Positions 27,897 to 37,559 of a stretch of DNA of 49,547 nucleotides are shown one piece after another. This DNA comes from an uncultured Pseudanabaenaceae cyanobacterium (lineage in GTDB: Bacteria; Cyanobacteriota; Cyanobacteriia; PCC-9006; JAAUQQ01). Each line of letters opens with the position of its first letter. Position 1 is the stretch's first letter. The notes beneath the pieces are model-generated. The model had not been told where the DNA came from and did not search any database. It was given only the letters and a program-made list of their open reading frames with translations. The stretch is taken from positions 1 through 49,547 of the forward strand of contig CALIJJ010000063.1 in assembly GCA_938017515.1 (NCBI GenBank), in the 5' to 3' direction. A program made the translations under genes and the position numbers.

Positions 27897-28086
27897 CGTA
27901 ATGTTTCTTAACTGTCTGGAGCGAACGGCAAGGGTAGATGTAATAATACTTAAGGCTAATAGCAGGTGGGGTTTGGCTGCAAACCCTCATCGTTAATAAA
28001 ACGCGACCATAAGAAACCTTTACTGGCCCTTACGGGACCGCGCTTTCTTCCATCTATACAGTCGCACGACATTACATAACGAAGAT

Positions 28087-28626
28087 ATGACACAAGCATC
28101 AGGAGCCTCCGACGTCCCCAGCATGGGCCGTCGCCAATTCATGAACTTGCTGACCTGGGGATCCACCACTGGTGTTGTGCTAGGTGGACTGTATCCCGTT
28201 GTGCGGTACTTTATTCCTCCTTCTGCCGGTGGTGGCGGTGGTGGCGTTGTCGCCAAGGATGCTTTGGGCAATGACGTGCTGGCCAGCACTTTCCTGGCTG
28301 AGCATCAGGTGGGTGAGCGCACCTTGGTCCAAGGTTTGAAGGGAGATCCCACCTACTTGGTTGTTGAAGGACCCGAAAGCATTCGGGACTACGGCATTAG
28401 TGCCATCTGCACCCACTTGGGCTGTGTGGTTCCCTGGAACGCAAGTGAGAACAAGTTCATGTGCCCTTGCCACGGTTCTCAATATGACGAGACCGGCAAA
28501 GTCGTCCGGGGTCCAGCACCGCAATCCTTGGCTCTGGCCCACGTTGAAGTGAATGACGACACAGTCAGCCTCACCAACTGGACGGAGACCGACTTCCGGA
28601 CGGGTGAGAAGCCCTACTGGGCATAG
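28087..28626 (+). CDS. petC: Cytochrome b6f complex Rieske iron-sulfur protein
   Basis: 179 residues. An N-terminal membrane anchor ([19 protein letters not shown]) is preceded by GRRQFMN, a twin-arginine-type motif. A glycine-rich hinge follows (PSAGGGGGG), then the Rieske fold with cluster ligands in [11 protein letters not shown] and CPCHGSQYD. The hinge allows the head to swing between quinol oxidation and cytochrome f. petA follows 130 bases downstream. Confidence 0.98.
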   Translation: MTQASGASDVPSMGRRQFMNLLTWGSTTGVVLGGLYPVVRYFIPPSAGGGGGGVVAKDALGNDVLASTFLAEHQVGERTLVQGLKGDPTYLVVEGPESIRDYGISAICTHLGCVVPWNASENKFMCPCHGSQYDETGKVVRGPAPQSLALAHVEVNDDTVSLTNWTETDFRTGEKPYWA

Positions 28627-28681
28627 TCTCCAAGACTTAGTCTCCAAGGCTCGGTCTCCAAAGCTCAGTCCCTAAGGCTTA
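28626..28681. repeat. Four 14-bp tandem units beginning on the petC stop codon
   Basis: GTCTCCAAGACTTA (28626-28639), GTCTCCAAGGCTCG (28640-28653), GTCTCCAAAGCTCA (28654-28667) and GTCCCTAAGGCTTA (28668-28681). The G of the first unit is the last base of the petC stop TAG. The array lies inside the petC-petA operon. Confidence 0.92.
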
Positions 28682-28755
28682 TTGCTCCAGGACTCAGTTT
28701 TGGGCTCGTTTTTAGAGCTTTATTTCGCAGACGCTTGAACCCTAGACGCTTGACG

Positions 28756-29763
28756 ATGACAAACTTGTTTTCCCATTCAAAATTTTCTGGAGCCGGGCTG
28801 CGGCGTGCCCTGGGTCGCTCACTGACCTGGGCTTCTCGCTCTGCCCTCGTGGCACTCCTGGCTCTGACCCTTTCCTTTAGTGCCGACTGGTTTGCGCCTC
28901 AAACCGCAGCGGCCTACCCGTTCTGGGCACAGGAAAAGTATGAGACTCCCCGTGAGGCAACCGGTCGCATTGTCTGCGCCAACTGCCATCTCGCTCAAAA
29001 GCCAGTAAAAATTGAAGTTCCCCAGGCCGTTCTGCCGGACACAGTGTTTAAGGCTGTGGTGGAAGTGCCCTACGAAGATGGACTTCAGCAAGTCACCGCT
29101 GACGGCAGCAAAGGTGGCCTTAACGTGGGTGCCGTGCTGATGCTTCCCGAGGGCTTCAAGATTGCCCCCGCGGATCGTCTCACGGACGAGCTGAAGGAAG
29201 AGACCGCAGGCGTGTTCTACCAGTCCTATGCGGCTGACAAAGAGAACGTCGTCATTGTGGGTCCTTTGGCCGGTGAAGAGAACCGCGAGATTGTTTTCCC
29301 GGTTCTGTCTCCCGACCCCCGCACCGACAAGAGCGTCCACTTTGGTAAGTATTCCGTCCACCTAGGCGGCAACCGCGGCCGTGGTCAGGTTTACCCCACG
29401 GGCGAAAACAGCAACAACAACGCCATCAAGGCAAGTGCTGAGGGAACCGTGGTGGCGATCGCAGCTGCGGACTCCGGCTCCACGATCACGTTGGACACCG
29501 CTGACGGCCAAGTGACCGAAACCATTCCTGCTGGCCTGGAAATCTCCGTTGCCGAAGGTGACGCAGTTGCAGCCGGTGGCGAACTGACCTACAACCCCAA
29601 CGTGGGTGGCTTTGGTCAGATGGACACTGAGATTGTGCTCCAGAGCAGTGCTCGCATTGCTGGCATGCTGGTGTTCTTTGCCGGTGTGATGTTGGTTCAA
29701 ATCATGCTGGTGCTGAAGAAGAAGCAGGTGGAGAAAGTCCAAGCTGCTGAAATGAACTTCTAA
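28756..29763 (+). CDS. petA: Cytochrome f
   Basis: 335 residues from the ATG at 28756; a TTG seven codons upstream also opens the frame. A signal peptide ends near TAAA, giving the mature start [10 protein letters not shown], whose N-terminal tyrosine amine is the second haem ligand. The c-type haem site is CANCHLA. The large lumenal domain is followed by one membrane helix near the end ([20 protein letters not shown]) and a lysine-rich stromal tail. It passes electrons from the Rieske head to plastocyanin or cytochrome c6. Confidence 0.98.
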   Translation: MTNLFSHSKFSGAGLRRALGRSLTWASRSALVALLALTLSFSADWFAPQTAAAYPFWAQEKYETPREATGRIVCANCHLAQKPVKIEVPQAVLPDTVFKAVVEVPYEDGLQQVTADGSKGGLNVGAVLMLPEGFKIAPADRLTDELKEETAGVFYQSYAADKENVVIVGPLAGEENREIVFPVLSPDPRTDKSVHFGKYSVHLGGNRGRGQVYPTGENSNNNAIKASAEGTVVAIAAADSGSTITLDTADGQVTETIPAGLEISVAEGDAVAAGGELTYNPNVGGFGQMDTEIVLQSSARIAGMLVFFAGVMLVQIMLVLKKKQVEKVQAAEMNF

Positions 29764-29834
29764 GCCATCAATTCCTAGGCGAACACAGTTCGTCCTTGAA
29801 CGGTTCCTGGCCGTTCAACCTTTCGAACCCATAG

Positions 29835-29866
29835 GCGGAAGTGCTGTTTAGCGCTTCCGCTTTTTT
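29835..29866 (+). terminator. petCA terminator
   Basis: GCGGAAG(TGC) at 29835-29844 pairs with GCGCTTCCGC at 29851-29860, followed by TTTTTT. Lies about 70 bases after petA. Confidence 0.85.
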
Positions 29867-29941
29867 GTTGTCCATCTTTAGGTTGCTAGTTTGCTGCTTT
29901 TTTTGTGGGAAGCGTAGGATGGGTGGAGCGTTGCCAAAATA

Positions 29942-30841
29942 ATGATGCTTCTCCCCCTCGCATTCCAATTCACCTCCCCAGGACCCGTGCTCTTTGAGAT
30001 CGGTCCCCTCTCTATTCGTTGGTACGGCCTGTTGATTGCAACGGCTGTCATATTGGGTCTTACGGTGTCCCAGTGGCTTGCGAAAAAACGAGACATTGAT
30101 CCAGATATGATGACGGACCTGGCACTTTGGATGGTGGTGGGTGCCATTCCCGCCGCCCGTCTCTATTACGTTCTATTTGAATGGGAGCAGTATGCAGCGG
30201 ATCCCGGCTCTGCCTTTGCCATTTGGCAGGGGGGCATAGCCATTCACGGAGCACTGTTGGGGGGCATGCTGGCAGCGCTGGTTTTTGCGAAGCTCAACAG
30301 GATCTCCTTTTGGCAATTGATGGATTTGGTGGCTCCGGCGGTCATTCTCGGTCAGGCGATCGGACGCTGGGGCAATTTCTTTAATTCTGAGGCCTTTGGA
30401 CGACCGACGGATTTGCCCTGGAAGCTGTTCATCCCAGAGAAAGTCGTGATTAACGGTCAGAACTTTTTCCCTCGTCCGCCTCAGTTTGCCAATGTGGACT
30501 ATTTTCACCCAACCTTTTTGTACGAGTCGCTGTGGAATTTGGGGGTGCTAGGGCTGCTGCTGTATTTGTTCTTTAGAGGTATCAAAGCAGCAAAAACCGG
30601 TGGGGCAAGCTTGAAATTAGGGACGATCGCTTGCACCTATTTCATGGCCTACAGCCTGGGCCGCGTTTGGATTGAGGGTCTACGCATGGACAGCCTAATG
30701 GTGGGACCGTTGCGGGTGGCTCAAGTCGTGAGCCTAACGGGCATTGCGATTGGCGCGTTAGGACTATTTTGGCTGTATGGGATGGGGCGATCGCTCCCCG
30801 ACGTCGTCACTCAAGACACCTCACAATCGTCTGAGGTTTAG
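29942..30841 (+). CDS. lgt: Prolipoprotein diacylglyceryl transferase
   Basis: 299 residues, polytopic. Lgt transfers diacylglyceryl from phosphatidylglycerol to the lipobox cysteine of prelipoproteins. Typical elements are [15 protein letters not shown] in the first helices, AIHGALLGG, the signature [13 protein letters not shown], and [12 protein letters not shown]. About seven membrane helices can be drawn. ATG at 29942 or 29945. Follows the petA terminator, so probably has its own promoter. Confidence 0.96.
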   Translation: MMLLPLAFQFTSPGPVLFEIGPLSIRWYGLLIATAVILGLTVSQWLAKKRDIDPDMMTDLALWMVVGAIPAARLYYVLFEWEQYAADPGSAFAIWQGGIAIHGALLGGMLAALVFAKLNRISFWQLMDLVAPAVILGQAIGRWGNFFNSEAFGRPTDLPWKLFIPEKVVINGQNFFPRPPQFANVDYFHPTFLYESLWNLGVLGLLLYLFFRGIKAAKTGGASLKLGTIACTYFMAYSLGRVWIEGLRMDSLMVGPLRVAQVVSLTGIAIGALGLFWLYGMGRSLPDVVTQDTSQSSEV

Positions 30842-30879
30842 GGCAGAAGTCACAAATAGGCCGGAATTCAGCAACCCTT

Positions 30880-31797
30880 TCATCCCCGGCAGGCGACAGA
30901 CAGAGCCGGGTCTCCCTGGAATTGCACCACGTTTGCAATGATGGCCGCATCTCGCAGAATATCGCCATGGCCGAGGCCCTCAGAGCCCAAAAACTCTGCT
31001 CCTGGCCAAGCCTGGGCGATCGCCTCTCCCTGCTCAAAGGGAATCAGCCGATCATCTCGGTCATGGACGACTAAGCCCGGAATATCCAACGTCGCGGCCA
31101 TCTTCGGCATGGAAAAGAAATCAATCGGCAACCCGTAGCGCTGCAAAAATCGCTGCTGCATATTGGCCTCAATCGTCTCATTGGCACCGATCGCCCGGGC
31201 AATGACATGCATCATAAATTGTGTCTCCGCTGGCGACGCAATCAATGTCAGCTGAGGCAAGGTGACTGACTGATCCTCAAACAGCAAGAGTAGGCTCGCA
31301 GCAGCACCAAAAGAATGGCCGATGAAACTATGCAGTGGTCCTAATTGCCGAATGACGGCCTTAATTGCCTGACCAAAATGTCGTGAATTCGTCTGCAATC
31401 GGGACGAGTTGCCATGGGCAGGGCCATCTAAGGCAATCACCTGAAAGCCCGCCTCAAGCAACGGATCCACAAAGTTCGTCATTTGAGCCGCACTGGACAT
31501 CCAGCCATGGAGCAGCAGCACCGCCGGTCGGGTGCGATCGCCCCACACATAGGTTTGCAATCGGCAGCGCTGCCCATCATCCAGAAAGGTATGCAAACGA
31601 ATCGATTGAGCCCGGTCTAAAACGACCCGATCTGAATCCGGTACCGGGTAATAGCCTCGAATCGGCGTTGCAAAAAGCTGAAACCCCAGCCAGCCCGATG
31701 CAGGCGGATAGACTCGCCCAACCCCTCGAACCGTCTTGCGAAATAGAGATTCCAGCAGAGGGTTCGCAGCGGCATGGCGGGGATTAGAAGGGGTCAC
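30880..31797 (-). CDS. Alpha/beta hydrolase
   Basis: About 305 residues from a GTG at 31797; the open frame runs to 31896, but the upstream part has no fold-like content and borders tandem repeats. Alpha/beta-hydrolase features are LLLHGWMSSAAQM (oxyanion region), FIGHSFGAAAS with the nucleophile serine, VHDRDDRLIP with the acid, and GLGHGDILR with the histidine. Substrate unknown; no lid or signal peptide is obvious. Converges with lgt and lies downstream of flv1 on the same strand. Confidence 0.82.
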   Translation of the reverse strand: MTPSNPRHAAANPLLESLFRKTVRGVGRVYPPASGWLGFQLFATPIRGYYPVPDSDRVVLDRAQSIRLHTFLDDGQRCRLQTYVWGDRTRPAVLLLHGWMSSAAQMTNFVDPLLEAGFQVIALDGPAHGNSSRLQTNSRHFGQAIKAVIRQLGPLHSFIGHSFGAAASLLLLFEDQSVTLPQLTLIASPAETQFMMHVIARAIGANETIEANMQQRFLQRYGLPIDFFSMPKMAATLDIPGLVVHDRDDRLIPFEQGEAIAQAWPGAEFLGSEGLGHGDILRDAAIIANVVQFQGDPALSVACRG

Positions 31798-31890
31798 AGC
31801 GTTGTCGTTTCTACAGAATTTGTTGACAGAGAAAGAAAGACCTGGGCGGTCAGGCTGAGTCGAGCAGCGACTCGTTCCATGGGAATATCC

Positions 31891-31936
31891 CAGCAAATGG
31901 GATATCTCGGCAAATGGGATATCTCGGCAAAATCGG
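31891..31936. repeat. 17-bp tandem repeat between flv1 and the hydrolase
   Basis: CAGCAAATGGGATATCT (31891-31907), CGGCAAATGGGATATCT (31908-31924) and CGGCAAAATCGG (31925-31936). Lies about 30 bases past the flv1 stop on the minus strand. Confidence 0.9.
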
Positions 31937-31967
31937 CCCTCAGCCCCAGGGCACGATTCGTCTCAAC

Positions 31968-33737
31968 CTAGTACTGGTTGCCAGACTTGCGATGGTTCAG
32001 TGCTGTCACACCATTAGCTTCCAAGACATTGCCCGCAGGCGTCGTGGCGTAAAGTAGCCAATGGTCTCCACAATCCATGCGGTCCTTCACCGTGCATTCC
32101 AGATAGGCCAGGGCTTCCTTAAGGTAGGGACTGCCATTGGTCGCCTCGTCAAAATCAATGCCTTCAAAACGATCGACCCCTGGCTTGGGAGGCTTTTGGA
32201 AATGGCGCGGTAGTTGCTTATTGCCCTGTTTCAAAACATTAATCACAAACGTGGCACCCGGCTCTTCCAAGGTCTCAGGAAAACCATCCTTGGGGACGGC
32301 CACCGTAATGGCCGGGGGGCTAAACGCGGCCTGGGACACCCAAGAGGTCATCAGACCCATTTTCTTGCCCGTTCTGAGGAGAGCGGTCAAGACGCAAAGT
32401 GCTCCGGTGACGCGGCCAACGGCTTGGCTGGTGCGATCGCTCTGACCCTCCACCGCCATCTGCCTTGGTGTAACGGCCTTTTTCTTGGCACGCTGCACCG
32501 CCTGAACAAAATCCTCCCCCGCATCCTCACACTGCTTCAGGACTTCATCCGTCGGCTTGAATTTGACCCGAATCGTCTCGAATCCCAGCTGATAGCCCGC
32601 ATCCTGGAACTTATTTTCCAGCATGTCCACGGCTTCGCCACTCCAGCCAAAGGAACCAAAGGCTCCAGCAATCTTGGTTTTCTCAGCGGTGGAAAGAATG
32701 ATACCCAGGGCCGTTTGGATTTGGGTGGGAGCATGGCCCGCCAGCGTGGGCGAACCGACGACGAAGCCATCACACCGTTCGATGGCGACCCGAATATCGT
32801 CGGGCTTGGCGTACTCACAATTGATCGTTTCCACGGAGGCTCCGGCATCCGTAATTCCCTTGGCGATCGCCTGTCCCACCGCCGCCGTGTTGCCATAGGC
32901 GGAGGTATAAAGCACTGCAACGTTCACATCCAGAGACTGCTGCTGCTCGCACCATTGCAAGTAGTCCATGCGCAGGCGGCTACGACTGTTGCGCACCATG
33001 GGTCCGTGGGCCGGGGCATAGATCTTGGCCTCCTTGAGCGGCAGCTCATCCAGCGCCGTCTCCACCTGAAGCGCCTGGGCCGCATGGATACTGTCGAAAT
33101 AGTAGCGACGATCCTCGGCAAAGTCCCGCCAGTGCTCATCGAACACGTTATCGCCACAGAGGTGAACCCCGAAGAACTTGTCGCTGTAGAGAATTCGTGA
33201 GGCTGGATCGTAGGTACAGAGCATGTCCGGCCAGCGAGGCGTGGGCACAAACGAAAACGTCAGTTCATGGCCTTGGCCCAGATCCAGCGTGTCGCCATCG
33301 CGGACGGCACGGATCTTATCGTGCAAGGTCTCGGGAAGGGCTGCCTTGAGCTTATTCGCCGCGGGCTTAGAACAAATCAGCGTCGCATAGGTCGCCGCCT
33401 GAAGCAGCTTTTCCAAGGTCACCAGCCGGTTCGGATTCACGTGGCTGAGGATGATGTAATAGAGCCGCTGGTAGTACTGAAGGTCTTGCAACTCATCGAG
33501 GAAAATGTCGGTGAATGACTCCCCTGGTGGATCCAGTAGCGCAACCTCCTGGGCCTGGATGAGATAGGAATTGGCTGTCGTGCCTCGCTGTCGCGCATAC
33601 TCGATTTCAAACTTGAGGCGGTCCCAAGTGCGCGATCGCAAAACCAGCGTCTCTGGACCAATTTCAGCCACCTGCACATCTCGCTCGCGGCTGCCGGGAA
33701 GGGTTGAATTGACCGGAGTCGAGGAAGCTGCTGCCAT
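31968..33737 (-). CDS. flv1: Flavodiiron protein, class C (Flv1-like)
   Basis: 589 residues from the ATG at 33737; the frame is open a further 33 codons. Three domains follow the cyanobacterial A-type plan: metallo-beta-lactamase-like (about 1-260), flavodoxin (about 270-410, AVLYTSAYGNTAAVGQAIAKG) and a C-terminal flavin reductase domain (about 430-589). The diiron ligands are mostly replaced: HVNPNR instead of HxExDH, TPRWP with Arg for His, and SDKFFG with Lys for Asp; PAHGP keeps its histidine. This pattern marks class C (Flv1/Flv2), partners of Flv3/Flv4 in oxygen photoreduction. I favour Flv1 over Flv2, but only moderately. No partner gene is in the window. Confidence 0.85.
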   Translation of the reverse strand: MAAASSTPVNSTLPGSRERDVQVAEIGPETLVLRSRTWDRLKFEIEYARQRGTTANSYLIQAQEVALLDPPGESFTDIFLDELQDLQYYQRLYYIILSHVNPNRLVTLEKLLQAATYATLICSKPAANKLKAALPETLHDKIRAVRDGDTLDLGQGHELTFSFVPTPRWPDMLCTYDPASRILYSDKFFGVHLCGDNVFDEHWRDFAEDRRYYFDSIHAAQALQVETALDELPLKEAKIYAPAHGPMVRNSRSRLRMDYLQWCEQQQSLDVNVAVLYTSAYGNTAAVGQAIAKGITDAGASVETINCEYAKPDDIRVAIERCDGFVVGSPTLAGHAPTQIQTALGIILSTAEKTKIAGAFGSFGWSGEAVDMLENKFQDAGYQLGFETIRVKFKPTDEVLKQCEDAGEDFVQAVQRAKKKAVTPRQMAVEGQSDRTSQAVGRVTGALCVLTALLRTGKKMGLMTSWVSQAAFSPPAITVAVPKDGFPETLEEPGATFVINVLKQGNKQLPRHFQKPPKPGVDRFEGIDFDEATNGSPYLKEALAYLECTVKDRMDCGDHWLLYATTPAGNVLEANGVTALNHRKSGNQY

Positions 33738-34172
33738 TGGAAGCACCGATAGGTGTAAAGACTTATTGCAATGGTGCCACGGATTGAGGCGTTTGGGAGT
33801 GATTCGGGCAACCAGGTTTCGGCCAATCCTATTCACTCAGAGGGTTTGAAGCCATTCACAACGGACGGAACAAAGCGACAGAGAACGGTCAACGCCCTTG
33901 AACTCCGTACAATTACAATTTTCACTGAAGGATTCATTTTTTAAGCTACATGAGAATTCAGTAAAGACAACTAGATTTTGATTGTATTCATTTTTACGTG
34001 CAGTATTATCACGGAAGAAGCCATCTGTTTTTCATCGGTGTTCGTTCACCAATGGGTAGTTCGGCCGATGGCGATCGCGCCTTATTCTCTCCTGCACTAG
34101 AACGCGAGCCCCCTCCAATCTCAGCGATCTAGCTTGGCTATCTTTCCTCGATAGCTTTTCATCTTAAAAATT
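33738..34172. other. Divergent gap between flv1 and the large acidic gene
   Basis: Must hold promoters for both genes. It is AT-richer than its surroundings between 33900 and 34010. TACAATTACAATTTTC near 33908-33923 loosely recalls the direct-repeat HLR1 site of the regulator RpaB, but the match is weak. No gene seen. Confidence 0.35.
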
Positions 34173-37100
34173 ATGGATCCCATTAATAGTCCCTTGGGCA
34201 CCAATGCAGTTGGTGCTGACCCGTTCGCGGGTCTGACAGGTATTTTGACTGATCTATTGACAGATTTCGGTGTCAACGACTGGCTCGGTGTCTTGGGGGC
34301 ACCAACTGTGCCCGTGGCACCCCCGGAAGCAGACGCTGAAGACGACACAGAAGATAGCGAAGAAGCCTCTGATGATGTCAATAATGCTGTCACAGACTTA
34401 CTTGGACAAGTTCCCGATCTCGATGGCATTCCAGGAATCGATGCGATTCCCGGTCTCGATAGCTTAATTCCACCCACCATCTTTGAAGCACCGCCCACAG
34501 AAGCGGACAACGAAGCAGTGGTGGACGAAGCATTGGTGGACGAAGCAGCAACCGAAGAACCTGTCCAAGAAGAACCTGCCCCAGAAGAATCTATCGAGGA
34601 AGAGGCGAGTCAAGGCGAAGAGACTCCAGCAGAAGCCGAAGAGGAAACCGCAACAGTAGACGGTTCAGCGGAAGATGCTTCAGCGGAAGATGCACCGACT
34701 GAAGAGCCGGTCGCTGAGGATACAACAGCTGAAGCTCCTGCTGAGGGAGCTGATGCTGAAGCTCCCACTGAGGAAGCTCCTACTGCTGAAGAACCGATTG
34801 CTGAAGAACCGATTGCTGAAGAAACTCCCATAGAGGAAGAAGCATCTGCTGAAGAGACTCCTGAAGCTCCAGCCGAGGCAGAAGCTCCAGCTGAAGAAGC
34901 TGAAGCCTCTGTAGAAGAGCCTGCAGTGGAAGAAGAAGTTGTAGAGGAGACTGAAGCCGCAAGTCCGCCGGAAGAACCGGAAGCAGAAGAAGCTCCTCCT
35001 GAAGAGGCTCCTCCCGAGGAGGAAGCCATTGAGAACGAAACGACTGAGGATGCGATTGAAGATGTAGTCGAGGCTGAAGCCTCTGCAGAAGAGCCTGCAG
35101 TGGAAGAAGAAGTTGTAGAGGAGACTGAAGCCGCAGGTCCGCCGGAAGAACCGGAAGCAGAAGAAGCTCCTCCTGAAGAGGCTCCTCCTGAGGAGGAAGC
35201 CATTGAGGACGAAACGACTGAGGACGAAACGACTGAGAACGAAACGACTGAGAACGAAGTAGCGGAAGAAGCCTCTCAAGAAGAAGCTCCTGTGGAAGAA
35301 GCAGTCGCTGAGGTAGAAGCTCCAACTGAAAATTCCGGCGATGCAGACACAGGTGACACACTCGACCTAGACACAGGTGGCGTTGTCCCCACAACAGAAG
35401 AGTCTAGTCCTGGGGATGCGCCTAGCCCTGTGATACCCAGCCTCCCCGATGGATTGCCAATTCCTGGCATTCCTAACATCCCTGGCCTACCTCCCCTCAG
35501 CGGCATTCCCGGCATCCCTGCGGCCCCCAGTCCAGAGAATCTGGCGGCCTCCCTCGCCTGGATTTCACTGCTGAATAATATTCCTGGCTTAGACAGCATT
35601 CCCGTCGTCAATGATCTCATCAACAACGCTCTGGAAAGCTACCTCGAAAGTGCAGGACTACCTGCGGAACTGCTGCCAGTATTGAGTGATCCTCAAGTGG
35701 TTGCATTCCTGGTTGAAAATCCCCAGGTGGTAGGCACCCTTCAGGCGAATCCTCAGCTCCTACAAATCGTGGCAGAAAATCCTGGGGTCTTGGGTCTGAT
35801 TGCGACCAATCCCGATGTTCTGAGTGGTCCAGCATTCCAGTTGGTCGTCAACGGTGCGCTGACTGTTGATCAGTTCAACGCTTTACTCAGCACGGTTGGT
35901 CCTGAGGCATTGGGGGCGATCGCAGCCAACCCCGACCTGCTACAAGCAATGCTCAATGGCAGCATGACCATGGAACAGGTGCTGACACAGCTCAGCAACC
36001 CAGCAGGTCCCAACGAAGCAGAAGCTCCTGCCGAGCAAGAAGAATCTCCTGCCGAGGAAGAGCCTCCAACTGAAGAAGATGCTCCTGCCGAGCAAGAGCC
36101 TCCTACTCAAGAAGAATCTCCTGCTGAGGAAGAAGAAGCTTCTGCTGAGGAAGAAGAAACTCCTGCTGAGGAAGAAGCAGAAGCTCCTGTTGAAGAAGAA
36201 GCAGAAGCTCCTGTTGAAGAAGAAGCAGAAGCTCCTGCCGAGCAAGAGCCTCCTACTCAAGAAGACGCTCCTGCCGAAGAAGAAGAATCTCCTGCTGAGG
36301 AAGAAGAAGCTCCTGTTGAAGAAGAAGCAGAAGCTCCTGCTGAGAACACAACCACTGAAGAGCCTTTGGCGGAAAACAACGGTGAAAGCGCAGAAGCCGA
36401 AGCCCCAGCGGAAGCACCCACCGAAGCGCCAGTCCCCACAGAAGGCAATGAAATCGTCGGAACCGACAACCTCGACGTCCTCACGAATGTCCAAGACAAC
36501 ACCAGCATCTACGCCAAGGACGGTGCAGATATCATCATCTCCTTTGGTGAGAATACGACCGTCTACGCCGGTGAAGGCGACGACATCGTTACCCTCACCG
36601 ATGGCATTGTTCTAACCGGAGAAGGGGACAACACAATTACGTCCCTCGGCGGCACCACCACCATTTATGGTGGCGATGAAAACGACATCATTGCCCTGCT
36701 CTCTGGCGACCATATTGTCTTTGCCAATGATGGCGAGAACATTGTCACAACCGGCGATGGCAACAACCTCATCTTTGGTGGTCGTAACAATGACACCATC
36801 ACCACGGGTGCCGGGGATGACCAAATCTTCACCAAGGGTGGAGACAATACGGTCAATGCGGGGGCTGGTAACAACACCATTTTCAGCACGGACGGTCGCG
36901 ATGTCTTTGTGCTGAATGAGAGCGGCTTCACCCAAGTGGTCAACTACGATGACAGCGACCTCATCGAGGCGTTGGGTCTAGACGTAGAAACCCGCGTGGT
37001 TGATGGCAACACGATCCTGAGTGTTGATGGCGCAGACGTCATGCAGCTGGATGCCTACACTGGCGAAGTGAATTTGATTTCTGCGAACTCGCAAAACCAA

Positions 37101-37559
37101 AGTGGCAGCAACGCTGTTGCCCCCAACGGAGCAGCCATCTTCTACGGCAACGATGGTAATGACAATATTGTTGCCACAGGTGGCGACTCCATTGTCTTTG
37201 CAGGCGAAGGCGTCAACACCGTCACCACGGGAGCAGGGGATGACCTTATCTTCGGCGGCAATGGCGATGACACCGTGGTTACGGGTGCAGGCAACGATCG
37301 CATCTTCGTCAGAGGCGGTAGCAACTTCGTCGATGCCGGTGCCGGTGTCAACACGGTCTATAGCGATGGCGGTGCCGATACCTTTGTGCTCAATAGCGAG
37401 GGTTTCACCGAAATCGTCACCTACGGCGCCAATGACACCATCCAAACCCAGGGGCTGGACGTGGAGCAACGTATTGTCGGTGGCCACACGATTTTGAGTG
37501 CCAATGGCAATGACCTAGCGAAACTCACCTGGTTCACCGGAACCGTGAATTTGGTCTAG
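34173..37559 (+). CDS. Giant acidic repeat protein with RTX-like C-terminus
   Basis: 1128 residues, no N-terminal signal peptide. Parts in order: an N-terminal domain (1-105) with IPG-containing repeats (IPGIDAIPGLDSLIPP); a Glu/Ala/Pro-rich tract (about 107-412) with a 58-residue tandem duplication; an IPG-rich linker (IPGIPNIPGLPPLSGIPGIP); a hydrophobic helical region with NPQ/NPD repeats (about 515-600); a second Glu/Ala/Pro tract (about 613-756); and a C-terminal beta-roll-like region (about 757-1128) with GEGDDIVTL, GNGDDTVVTGAGNDRIF and similar glycine/aspartate repeats. Calcium-binding RTX-type repeats and lack of a signal peptide suggest type I secretion, probably as a cell-surface or matrix protein (inference). 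No secretion genes lie nearby. Confidence 0.8.
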   Translation: MDPINSPLGTNAVGADPFAGLTGILTDLLTDFGVNDWLGVLGAPTVPVAPPEADAEDDTEDSEEASDDVNNAVTDLLGQVPDLDGIPGIDAIPGLDSLIPPTIFEAPPTEADNEAVVDEALVDEAATEEPVQEEPAPEESIEEEASQGEETPAEAEEETATVDGSAEDASAEDAPTEEPVAEDTTAEAPAEGADAEAPTEEAPTAEEPIAEEPIAEETPIEEEASAEETPEAPAEAEAPAEEAEASVEEPAVEEEVVEETEAASPPEEPEAEEAPPEEAPPEEEAIENETTEDAIEDVVEAEASAEEPAVEEEVVEETEAAGPPEEPEAEEAPPEEAPPEEEAIEDETTEDETTENETTENEVAEEASQEEAPVEEAVAEVEAPTENSGDADTGDTLDLDTGGVVPTTEESSPGDAPSPVIPSLPDGLPIPGIPNIPGLPPLSGIPGIPAAPSPENLAASLAWISLLNNIPGLDSIPVVNDLINNALESYLESAGLPAELLPVLSDPQVVAFLVENPQVVGTLQANPQLLQIVAENPGVLGLIATNPDVLSGPAFQLVVNGALTVDQFNALLSTVGPEALGAIAANPDLLQAMLNGSMTMEQVLTQLSNPAGPNEAEAPAEQEESPAEEEPPTEEDAPAEQEPPTQEESPAEEEEASAEEEETPAEEEAEAPVEEEAEAPVEEEAEAPAEQEPPTQEDAPAEEEESPAEEEEAPVEEEAEAPAENTTTEEPLAENNGESAEAEAPAEAPTEAPVPTEGNEIVGTDNLDVLTNVQDNTSIYAKDGADIIISFGENTTVYAGEGDDIVTLTDGIVLTGEGDNTITSLGGTTTIYGGDENDIIALLSGDHIVFANDGENIVTTGDGNNLIFGGRNNDTITTGAGDDQIFTKGGDNTVNAGAGNNTIFSTDGRDVFVLNESGFTQVVNYDDSDLIEALGLDVETRVVDGNTILSVDGADVMQLDAYTGEVNLISANSQNQSGSNAVAPNGAAIFYGNDGNDNIVATGGDSIVFAGEGVNTVTTGAGDDLIFGGNGDDTVVTGAGNDRIFVRGGSNFVDAGAGVNTVYSDGGADTFVLNSEGFTEIVTYGANDTIQTQGLDVEQRIVGGHTILSANGNDLAKLTWFTGTVNLV
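34899..35224 (+). repeat. 174-bp tandem duplication within the acidic gene
   Basis: Copy 1 runs from 34899 to about 35050 and copy 2 from 35073 to about 35224, offset 174 bp (58 codons). They differ at only a few bases. The length keeps the reading frame and duplicates a Glu/Ala/Pro block. Confidence 0.9.
36010..36352 (+). repeat. GAAGAAGCTCCTGC-type coding repeats
   Basis: Repeated GCTCCTGYTGARGAAGAA units encode EEEAEAPVEEEAEAP and EEEESPAEEEEAP blocks. They include two longer repeats beginning CCGAGCAAGAGCCTCC at about 36090 and 36239. Strongly purine-biased on the plus strand. Confidence 0.85.

Noticed and set aside
28735..28755. TTG start for petA seven codons upstream
   Set aside because: The ATG at 28756 gives a normal signal peptide; the extra residues look like leader sequence.
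33738..33836. N-terminal extension of flv1
   Set aside because: The extra 33 codons are basic and unlike the family; the ATG at 33737 begins a normal N-terminus.
33905..33923. HLR1 (RpaB) site near flv1
   Set aside because: Only a loose match with the two direct half-sites; not enough to list as a site.
34610..35394. Long minus-strand frames opposite the acidic gene
   Set aside because: They arise from the purine-rich GAA/GAG/GCT codons of the real plus-strand gene, read as Ser- or Leu/Gln-rich low-complexity protein. No start signals or family resemblance.
36079..36615. Plus-strand Leu/Lys-rich frame within the second acidic tract
   Set aside because: Out-of-frame reading of GAAGAAGCTCCT repeats belonging to the large gene.
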